Part shown: positions 55,586-62,930 of the stretch, piece after piece | How positions within the stretch are numbered: position 1 is the first letter of the stretch | Layout of the letters: every line of letters starts with the position of its first letter | Translations under genes and position numbers: made by a program | Virus record (IMG/VR): IMGVR_UViG_3300024239_000013 | Span: 97,142-161,141 of that record | DNA from: a virus | DNA length: 64,000 nt | Direction: 5' to 3' (one strand) | The notes under the pieces: model-generated | Databases searched by the model: none | What the model was told of the DNA's origin: nothing | What the model saw: only the letters and a program-made list of their open reading frames with translations

Positions 55586-57907
55586 TTAAATTAATTTCTC
55601 TTTTTTGATCCTGTCAATTACCTGTTTAGCTGATATTTTCTTGGTGCATTCAAATTCTCTTGCCGTCCCTTTATATAAAGGACACCACATCCAATCGCCT
55701 TTATCGAACGTATATTTGTTGGGTTGATTGAAACAAGAATTACAAACATCCTCCCGATGAATCCTAATGCAATTATGTGTAAATTCATTATCTTTAGAAG
55801 TAACCCCCGATATCATAACAACCTTCTTACCTAACCCGTGGGCAAGCCAAGAAAGTCCACTGGATAGCCCTATAAAGAATTCGCAATTTTCAATAATAGC
55901 TATCATTTCATCTAGATCTCCTCCTGTCATATCCACACAGTTTCTAGGTATCGGGTTCCAATTTTCAGGAGTACCAAAGGAGCTGTACCTATCAATGCAA
56001 ACTGGTATAAGTTTATTCTTTCTTAATTCTTCACAAAGTTTAAACCAAGCTTCGTTATTATTCCAATGTTTAGCCTGTGCAGTACTGTGCATAGAGAAAC
56101 AAATGTATTTACCTTTAATTTTTCTTTCTTTTACATAAGATTTCTTTATAATTGGAGATATCTCACTGTATTCTAAGAGAAGTTGATCAGAAAACCCTTT
56201 CTGTAAAGGAACATCAAATAGATATTCTAGACTTATGTAATTAGTGTACTTTGCCGATTCTGTGTTATCTACAAAATTTATGTTGGAATAAATACCATCA
56301 AAAAGATAGCTGAACTCACAAAAAACATCAACAATAATATTATGTTTTAACCCATATTCGTTAGCATAAGGAACAAATGCAATATTATCACCTAGAGACC
56401 TTGAAGTTAATTTAATCAATGTTCTTTCTGGTATTCTTATTTTTTCCTCATAATAGTCTTCAATCTGACCAATATTAAATTGACAATAGAAAAAATCTTC
56501 TGATTTATCTCCTAAATAGAAAAATCCAGAAATACAAGTATCTAGAGTAATTATAGACCCGGTTTCCTTTGAGAATATTTCCAGAAGATTCTTATGTGAT
56601 GAATTAGCTCCCTTAATAATTATATGTCGATTTCTTATGTCCATAGATTCCCTATAGATAATTTTAGCCCCCTCCTTAACAACTATTTCCCAATCGACAT
56701 ATCTATTTGGATCTGTTTTTGAATATATCCAGGATCTAGAGTCAGTAGGCATTTCTGATTTTGTTATGATTTCTCCCGTTAATTTATCTATAAAGGAAAC
56801 TGATGTGCCTGGTTTAGTTATTCTTGATTTATGTAAGAAAGGTACAGATTTAAACCAGGAATAAATGCCGGAATTCCCACTTTTATTATTCTCAATTTTC
56901 TTAGTAGATGTATAACTATCCATAAGAATTTTACCTTGATCTATTCCCAGGTAACTGGTATATTCCATTAACATTCTAGAAACAATTACTTCCCATGAAA
57001 TTAGATTTCTATATTCTTGACACTCCATTACATATGAGGGATATCTTTTAATAACATCGGATATACCATCGGCTAGCTCAGTATGATCAACCATAAGAGA
57101 TTCAGAGAGACTAATCTTTTTAGTTCCTGGTAATTCTTCCTCGCACGTACCAACAACAGGGACTCCTTTTGCTATAGATTCTGTTACTGTTAGGTTTGGA
57201 TGACCTGCCTCTAACATAGACGGATTTAAAAATATTTCATGTTTATTCATTTCCTCCAGTACATCTTCATACGGTAGATCGTAAATAATTTTTAATTTAT
57301 CGTATGGTTCTATAGAAGAAAGGAGTTCTTTATTTCCCTTACTTGGACAGATTATAGTTATCGGTAAATCTAAAGATCTAGCTGCATCAATACCAGGTAA
57401 AAATCCTTTCCTATCATACATAGGATTTCCACCAAGTCCATTGTTTGCCATCATTAAAAGTCTAAAATCTCCATTATTTACTTTTTCTGATCTATCTAAA
57501 AATGAATAGTCCTTTATATTTACTCCATGCTCCAGATATCTAAGATTTTTTGGTGATCCGAAATAATCAACAAGATATTTAGCATGAACGAATGAAAGCT
57601 GTGATCCCTCTATTGCCTCCATATTTTGCTTATAAACGTCCGAATTCTTTCCGAAATGGTATGCATGGTGATCGTGGTGAGAGAAGACGTATGGTATTCC
57701 TCTTTCTTTTAAAATGAGAGCAAGATTAGCCATATGAACATGCACCACATCCCATTCTCCTTTTACTACTTCATCTGTATATAGAATCTCGACATCATGG
57801 CCAAGGTCTCTCAAAACCTTTGTGTATTCCCATATTACTTTTTCCACCGCACCCCATCCATCAGTGGGGATTGGTATATTACCTGGTGTTATTTGGGCTA
57901 TTCTCAT
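55586..57907 (-). CDS. two-domain glycosyltransferase: GT4 fused to autotransporter-heptosyltransferase-like domain
   Basis: 773 residues. Residues 1-330 are GT4: MRIAQITPGNIPIPTDGWGA start, SFVHAKYLVDYFG, LMMANNGLGGNPMYDRKG, and the donor-site EAGHPNLTVTESIAKGVPVV. Residues about 340-470 are a beta-rich linker. Residues about 480-773 match TibC/Aah-type O-heptosyltransferases: FSMHSTAQAKHWNNNEAW, FIGLSSGLSWLAHGLGKKVV, GDWMWCPLYKGTAREFECTK, with Cys722, 725, 742 and 754 in the iron-finger positions. It probably glycosylates proteins, in the virion or host. Confidence 0.85.
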   Translation of the reverse strand: MRIAQITPGNIPIPTDGWGAVEKVIWEYTKVLRDLGHDVEILYTDEVVKGEWDVVHVHMANLALILKERGIPYVFSHHDHHAYHFGKNSDVYKQNMEAIEGSQLSFVHAKYLVDYFGSPKNLRYLEHGVNIKDYSFLDRSEKVNNGDFRLLMMANNGLGGNPMYDRKGFLPGIDAARSLDLPITIICPSKGNKELLSSIEPYDKLKIIYDLPYEDVLEEMNKHEIFLNPSMLEAGHPNLTVTESIAKGVPVVGTCEEELPGTKKISLSESLMVDHTELADGISDVIKRYPSYVMECQEYRNLISWEVIVSRMLMEYTSYLGIDQGKILMDSYTSTKKIENNKSGNSGIYSWFKSVPFLHKSRITKPGTSVSFIDKLTGEIITKSEMPTDSRSWIYSKTDPNRYVDWEIVVKEGAKIIYRESMDIRNRHIIIKGANSSHKNLLEIFSKETGSIITLDTCISGFFYLGDKSEDFFYCQFNIGQIEDYYEEKIRIPERTLIKLTSRSLGDNIAFVPYANEYGLKHNIIVDVFCEFSYLFDGIYSNINFVDNTESAKYTNYISLEYLFDVPLQKGFSDQLLLEYSEISPIIKKSYVKERKIKGKYICFSMHSTAQAKHWNNNEAWFKLCEELRKNKLIPVCIDRYSSFGTPENWNPIPRNCVDMTGGDLDEMIAIIENCEFFIGLSSGLSWLAHGLGKKVVMISGVTSKDNEFTHNCIRIHREDVCNSCFNQPNKYTFDKGDWMWCPLYKGTAREFECTKKISAKQVIDRIKKEKLI

Positions 57908-57911
57908 TTTT

Positions 57912-59861
57912 TTAGTCTATTCTGGTTGCAAAAATTGTACCTCTATCATTATTCTCATTGGCTGTGTATCTAGTATCATCGTCTCTAATATCGACAGTGA
58001 ATCCTGCTTCTACGATTTTTCTAATAAGCTGAGTCGCTCTACCTTCATTATTATGAAATTCAATTAGTAGATTTTTGAACCTTCTTAGATCTTCAGTTGT
58101 GACCGTGCTAAACATTTGGTATTCAGCTCCCTCTATGTCAACTTTTAGGAGATCAGCCCCTTGTATATTATATTTTTCCAGCAGATCCATGAGAGTTATG
58201 GTTTCTACCATCTGTCTTTCGCTATAACCTTCTCCGGTTCCCTCTATACTAGAGATTAAACTGTTTTCTGGATTCACAAGCATCTCTATAAATTCCCCTG
58301 ATTTATCAGAAAGTGCATATTTTGCTAATTTAACATTAGTATTATTTCTATGAATAGCATGGAATGCCTTTGCTGCAGTTTCGTTAGGTTCAACTGCGAT
58401 CACCTCAGTATCTCTACCAAATCTATCAAGAACCCATTCAGTAAAAAGACCAACATTAGCACCAATATCGATAGCTGTTTTTATTCTCTGTCCGGCAAAG
58501 AATAAATTATAAACACCGTCTACAAAGAACTGCGTATAATTCACAAAAACTGGATCGAAGTTCATATAAGGGTTGCTTGGTAATTTTTTCTTATTAATCC
58601 TTTTTTTAATAACATATTCCTCAAATATTAGAGGAATTTCATCACCTCTATTACTATAAATTTCAATCCCAAATCCACTAAAGTTTTTATCTCCGTAAAA
58701 ATCATAGAATTCTTTTGGGATCGGAACGCACCAAAAACTTTGTCCTGGTTCAATTTCTTGCATTTTAAATCCGTATATACATGCGTTAGAATCTATATCT
58801 TTAATAGAAACCCAAAAATTTCCTTTAATGCTATATAAAGGTCTAATGTCGATTTGATTATTTTCTGGATTAAAGTTTATTTCTAATTCCTTTGATTTAT
58901 TTCCCGTAGAATTCATTTTTATAGTATTTCTTATTAAACTTATATTTTCTTCTCTTGTCGGTTTCATAAATATTACGCTATCTGATTCCTGATACATACC
59001 AACATAAACCGGAAGATCCCTCATTATCAAAGGGGTCCCGATATTTATGGTTTCTCTTATTACAAGTGGACTTGTTTCTTTATCGTTAAATAGTGCTATT
59101 GACGGAAATATAACAGCATCGCATGCTTTATAGAACAAATCAACTTCATCTCTTTCCCCCCAAATCCTACAGTTATTTGGTTTATTGTTAATTATGGGTT
59201 CCCAGTACCATTTATAATTTTCTGCTAATGTCCCGACGAAATGAAAATCAACATCCGGTAAATCCCTTGCTAAATCAAAAGTTTCTATCTGATTTTTTCT
59301 CGGGGTAAATATACCAACTTGAACTATATGCTTTCTTTTTGGATCTAATCCAAGAATTCTAATACATTCTTCTTTTGAAGGAATCTCTTTTTTATCGATT
59401 TGATTCTCGATAACCTCCATAGGAACACCAAGATCGCTAAATAAATTTACTTGCCATGGACTAACCACAAGAAATTTATCAGGGAGGTATCTTTTTTCTT
59501 TTGGATTGATGGAAGAATCATGAAACGTTTCAAATATTTTATAATCCCTATCTTTGGAGTATATTTTATCTAGTAAAAAATCATCTACAAATTGTTCACA
59601 GGGTTCTTCGAAGTGTATTATATCGGGATTAATTCCAAAAAGCCTATCTAACAAAAGTTCGGTTTTTTTATCACCCCAAGTTATTATACGTTCTTCACCT
59701 ATTTGCTTCTCTATTCTGAGTCTTACTGTATTATAAACACTCTCTTTGGATTTTTCGAAAATCCAAATATCAGCAACATTCTTTAGTTTTTCTATTTTAT
59801 TTCTTAAATATTCTGGCATTCCACCAGTGGAAAGATGTGGTACTATATAAGCTATTCTCAC
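57912..59861 (-). CDS. two-domain protein: GT4 glycosyltransferase plus FkbM methyltransferase
   Basis: 649 residues. Residues 1-320 are GT4 (MRIAYIVPHLSTGGMPEYLR; VQVGIFTPRKNQIETFDLAR; ETSPLVIRETINIGTPLI). Residues about 330-440 are a beta-rich linker similar in kind to that of 55586-57907. Residues 463-649 are FkbM-type SAM methyltransferase: AIDIGANVGLFTEWVLDRFG (SAM loop), VIAVEPNETAAKAF and LLKVDIEGAEYQMFS. It could add and then O-methylate a sugar. The 4-bp gap to the next glycosyltransferase gene indicates one operon. Confidence 0.87.
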   Translation of the reverse strand: MRIAYIVPHLSTGGMPEYLRNKIEKLKNVADIWIFEKSKESVYNTVRLRIEKQIGEERIITWGDKKTELLLDRLFGINPDIIHFEEPCEQFVDDFLLDKIYSKDRDYKIFETFHDSSINPKEKRYLPDKFLVVSPWQVNLFSDLGVPMEVIENQIDKKEIPSKEECIRILGLDPKRKHIVQVGIFTPRKNQIETFDLARDLPDVDFHFVGTLAENYKWYWEPIINNKPNNCRIWGERDEVDLFYKACDAVIFPSIALFNDKETSPLVIRETINIGTPLIMRDLPVYVGMYQESDSVIFMKPTREENISLIRNTIKMNSTGNKSKELEINFNPENNQIDIRPLYSIKGNFWVSIKDIDSNACIYGFKMQEIEPGQSFWCVPIPKEFYDFYGDKNFSGFGIEIYSNRGDEIPLIFEEYVIKKRINKKKLPSNPYMNFDPVFVNYTQFFVDGVYNLFFAGQRIKTAIDIGANVGLFTEWVLDRFGRDTEVIAVEPNETAAKAFHAIHRNNTNVKLAKYALSDKSGEFIEMLVNPENSLISSIEGTGEGYSERQMVETITLMDLLEKYNIQGADLLKVDIEGAEYQMFSTVTTEDLRRFKNLLIEFHNNEGRATQLIRKIVEAGFTVDIRDDDTRYTANENNDRGTIFATRID

Positions 59862-59915
59862 TTCAGTTACTTTTAATGTGGATTATAGTAGATAAAATAG
59901 ATTTAATTTCGTAAA

Positions 59916-59943
59916 TTGTATTGAAAAGGTGCCTTTTATACAA
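59916..59943. repeat. interrupted palindrome, left copy
   Basis: TTGTAT tg AAAAGG tg CCTTTT ATACAA. A related palindrome lies at 60881-60903 on the other side of gene 59951-60799. It could be an operator or hairpin, or mark an inserted unit. Confidence 0.5.
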
Positions 59944-59950
59944 AATTAAA

Positions 59951-60799
59951 TTATACTATAGACTGTCCACAATTAGGACAGAATTTCCAACTTTTCTTTT
60001 TCATTCTGGTTCCACATTTTGTGCAGTATGATCTGATTTCGGAAACTTCCATAGGTTTAGCTGATTTTGGCAGAATCTTATATTCTGATGAATATGCCCA
60101 AATTGTTGAATATGTTCCATGATCCCTTCCGAAAGATTGTTCGGATTTTTCACCTTTCTCTATCCTACCGGTTTCAATTAAATCCGGATTGACTAAATTA
60201 TTGGTAGTTGAATATGTAAAATCAGATAAATTTGAGCTTATTGAGTTCGTTGACGAATAATAAGAAATGTTTGTTGTTTTAGTGGAATCACCTAGATTGG
60301 TTTTTCCGATTACACTACCGGAAGAGTCTGAAGTCACCAGATTTACAAGATTTCCGATGTATGTACCGTTCCAACTATTATGTGGTACGTATGTTGGAAA
60401 CGGAAGTGAGAAATGGTTCATAAAGACCTCCGGATAAAACTCAACTTTAATATTGCCATTATTTTCAATGGCTTTCTTAACTTCTTCGGAGGAATCCACA
60501 TCATATGTAGAAAAAAGAAGTTTTTTGTTCTCGTCTATGTGTCTATCTAAGAAATATCTCTGTCCTGGTTTAATAACTAAACCCGACTTACTGATCAAAT
60601 TTCCATTCAAATAAATTTTTGCTAAATATGAAATTTGTGTTGGGTTGAAGAGCTCTATTTGAAACTCCTGTCCATCTTCAAGATAAACTACATCATCGTC
60701 TGATCCGTAGATCTTTTGTCTGTTGTTGGATATTGCTACCCAAGCTTCTGGATTTTGCTGCAGAATATTACTACACAGCACTTTGTTTTTGTTTTTCAT
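59951..60799 (-). CDS. putative virion protein with C-terminal zinc ribbon
   Basis: 282 residues. NPEAWVAISNNRQKIYGSDD, VVYLEDGQEFQIELFNPTQI, SGLVIKPGQRYFLDRHIDEN and KKLLFSTYDVDSS form a beta-sandwich-like pattern found in proteins of large DNA viruses and phages. A Ser/Thr/Asn-rich linker follows (ISYYSSTNSISSNLSDFT). The end is a ribbon (CTKCGTRMKKKSWKFCPNCG). Possibly a decoration or fibre-associated protein; inference. Palindromes flank the gene on both sides. Confidence 0.6.
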   Translation of the reverse strand: MKNKNKVLCSNILQQNPEAWVAISNNRQKIYGSDDDVVYLEDGQEFQIELFNPTQISYLAKIYLNGNLISKSGLVIKPGQRYFLDRHIDENKKLLFSTYDVDSSEEVKKAIENNGNIKVEFYPEVFMNHFSLPFPTYVPHNSWNGTYIGNLVNLVTSDSSGSVIGKTNLGDSTKTTNISYYSSTNSISSNLSDFTYSTTNNLVNPDLIETGRIEKGEKSEQSFGRDHGTYSTIWAYSSEYKILPKSAKPMEVSEIRSYCTKCGTRMKKKSWKFCPNCGQSIV

Positions 60800-60880
60800 T
60801 TTATTTACCTTTTTTTTAAAATCTCTTCGTTACTCATTTAAATGAATAACTCAAAGGCCTTTATTGGCCCGAGACAATAA

Positions 60881-60903
60881 GTATGAAAGGCACCTTTCAA
60901 TAC
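60881..60903. repeat. interrupted palindrome, right copy
   Basis: GTAT GAAAGG ca CCTTTC a ATAC. It is in the 129-bp gap 60800-60928, which also holds the palindromes AAAGGCCTTT (60853-60862) and CATTTAAATG, and no gene. Confidence 0.5.
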
Positions 60904-60928
60904 GAATTTTAATATATATATTTATAGT

Positions 60929-61372
60929 CTAATAATCTTCTCTAAAATCTCTATCATCATAAGAAGGATAGTCATCATCGTCCCACTCATCCTCATCTAA
61001 GAATCCTCTTTCATGATAGTTTATAAGCGATTCCCAAGAATCCCCATCTTTAAACCAAACATAAGCCGCGCTAGGAGGTAATTCTGTAACCCATTCAATT
61101 TTAGAATCATTTTCCCAACCTTCAGGAATAAGTTCATCTAAGATTTCTATAAAGTTCTTAACGTCAGATAAAACGTCAGATTCAAATGGGTAATCCTCTA
61201 TATAAATTTCAAGATGACCTGAAAAATTTATTTCAGCATACTTTGAAAATAATTCACAAAAAATAAGAAAGTCGTCATTTAGCTCTACTGAATTTTTGAA
61301 TTCTTCTAGATCACTTTTATCGAACTTTTTATTTGATGTTAATTCTACATTTAAAAAATAATCCGTTTTCAT
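60929..61372 (-). CDS. acidic hypothetical protein
   Basis: 147 residues, strongly acidic, ending in an Asp-rich tail (DEDEWDDDDYPSYDDRDF). The centre has NDSKIEWVTELPPSAAYVWF. No family recognised. Confidence 0.55.
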   Translation of the reverse strand: MKTDYFLNVELTSNKKFDKSDLEEFKNSVELNDDFLIFCELFSKYAEINFSGHLEIYIEDYPFESDVLSDVKNFIEILDELIPEGWENDSKIEWVTELPPSAAYVWFKDGDSWESLINYHERGFLDEDEWDDDDYPSYDDRDFREDY

Positions 61373-61416
61373 TTACTATTTTTATTTTACCTATATACCC
61401 AAAAATAAAAATGATT

Positions 61417-61875
61417 TTATTGACCTTTTTTGAACATTTTCTTAAAATATCTAATCTGAAAGTCTATTAAATCCATTGGTGATTTAAAATTCTCAGGATT
61501 TTCTACTTTACAGTTGAATAAATCTAAATTATAATCGTCGAAGATATACTTTATTATATTAGATTTACCTAATAAATCGCTTGTTACTAATGTAAAATTC
61601 TGTGAAATATTATTTTCTTTTAATATCAGATTTATATAGGATCTTAAATTGTCAATATAACAAGAATTTCTTCCTTCCGATGCTATTTTTTCCAATGAAT
61701 ATAAAGATTTTTTAACATTCTCATGTTTAATTATATACTCTTCTCTTAGAATATTAATTTCTATGTAGTTAACTGTATCATCTTTGTCACTAAACACTGA
61801 TATGTAAATAGAAGCAAGATCTTCTATACTGTCTATACCATTGAAAGTTGAAACGTTGAAAGAAAGAAATTCCAT
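61417..61875 (-). CDS. hypothetical protein
   Basis: 152 residues (MEFLSFNVSTFNGIDSIEDL start; FQIRYFKKMFKKGQ end). It is possibly alpha/beta with VTSDLLGKSNIIKYIFDDYN. No family recognised. Confidence 0.5.
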   Translation of the reverse strand: MEFLSFNVSTFNGIDSIEDLASIYISVFSDKDDTVNYIEINILREEYIIKHENVKKSLYSLEKIASEGRNSCYIDNLRSYINLILKENNISQNFTLVTSDLLGKSNIIKYIFDDYNLDLFNCKVENPENFKSPMDLIDFQIRYFKKMFKKGQ

Positions 61876-61893
61876 AAAGTATTGTTTTTCTTG

Positions 61894-62187
61894 CTATTTG
61901 GTTCTTTTTTTCCTAGTTTCTTCTGACATTTTTCTACAAAAAAGTCTCATTGTTTTTTTACCGTCGGGAGATTGAAAAATAATGCTACTCTCGGAATCAG
62001 CAAATAAAACAAAATTGAGCTGACCAGGTTCAGATTCGGTACTACTCCATGCCATCACTACAGGCTCGTCATCATCAAACTGAAAAACCCATTCAGCTTG
62101 TTCGAATTGTTCGATTCCTAGTATTTCCTTAATTTCACCTTCTGTAGGTAAATTTCCTTCTATGATAAAGTCTTTTGATTTTTCCAT
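61894..62187 (-). CDS. hypothetical protein
   Basis: 97 residues: LPTEGEIKEILGIEQFEQAE, beta-rich middle (WVFQFDDDEPVVMAWSSTES) and a Lys/Arg end (MSEETRKKRTK). No family recognised. It sits one base after the rnhB stop. Confidence 0.55.
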   Translation of the reverse strand: MEKSKDFIIEGNLPTEGEIKEILGIEQFEQAEWVFQFDDDEPVVMAWSSTESEPGQLNFVLFADSESSIIFQSPDGKKTMRLFCRKMSEETRKKRTK

Positions 62188-62188
62188 G

Positions 62189-62792
62189 TTATATAAAATT
62201 TTGACAAAATGATTTTCTGTGATATTTAGTAATTCCTATTTCTTTTATAGCTTTAATGTGATCTGCAGTACCATATCCAACATTTCTAATCCATAAATAA
62301 TTTGGAAATTCCGAATCTAGATTTTGCATTAACTGATCCCTATGGACCTTAGCAAGAATAGAAGCTGCAGAGATTTGTAATATTTTGGAATCACCCTTTA
62401 CTACACATTCATATGGAATGTTATTGTGGCCTATAAATCTGTCACCATCAACATAAAGGAAATCTGGGGTTTTTGAACATGCATCTATAGCTCTTTTCAT
62501 AGCTAAGTAAGTTGCTTGTAAAATGTTAATCTGATCTATCTCCAGAGGAGAACTAGCTCCAATTCCCCAAGATATTGCATTTTCTTTAATGACATTAGCT
62601 ATCTCTTCCCTTTTTTTTGCGCTTTTGATAGATTTACTATCTTTTATTCTAGGATCTGAAAATCCCTCAGGTAATATCACAGCTGCTGCAACAACCGGTC
62701 CTGCTAGACATCCTCTGCCTTCAGCCCACCTCGTCCACGCCAGCAATAAATTTCAGCTCGCGAAGAAGAGGTGGATTATTTTTTTCTATCAT
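62189..62792 (-). CDS. rnhB: ribonuclease HII with an apparent frameshift at the active site
   Basis: The natural start is ATG 62792: MIEKNNPPLLRELKFIAGVD then EVG, then TGA. The rest is in another frame from about 62740: GRGCLAGPVVAAAVILPEGF, KDSKSIKSAKKREE, DFLYVDGDRFIG, KGDSKILQISAASILAKVHR, VGYGTADHIKAIKEIGITKY. A 7-bp insertion (TGAAGGC) after GVDEVG would explain the break; without it the frame reads GVDEVGRGCLAGPV as in intact enzymes. The open frame 62189-62746 alone lacks the catalytic Asp-Glu pair and would need a TTG start. It is either inactive or a sequence error. Confidence 0.8.
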
Positions 62793-62930
62793 TATTTATA
62801 TTTTTAATTGATTTCCTTATTCTATCTATGGTTTCTTCTGAATGTTTCGTTCCATAGAATGGATTTTTTATCCTTCATCTTTTTCTTTATATTCAAAACT
62901 AGGATTCCTATCTGGACCCTTATTTGAGTT
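62776..62930 (-). pseudogene. remnant of a NUMOD3-containing homing endonuclease-like gene
   Basis: Between the phosphoesterase stop and rnhB the minus strand reads GPDRNPSFEYKEKDEG in one frame and, after a one-base shift, KNPFYGTKHSEETIDRIRKS then IKNINNDRKK and stop. N-P-F-Y-G-x-K-H-S-E-E-T is the NUMOD3 DNA-binding motif of GIY-YIG/HNH homing endonucleases. No catalytic domain remains. The stop overlaps the rnhB start. Confidence 0.6.

Noticed and set aside
59916-60903. Insertion sequence or transposon bounded by the two palindromes
   Set aside because: No transposase between them, no target-site duplication seen, and each site is itself a palindrome, so operator or hairpin roles are at least as likely.
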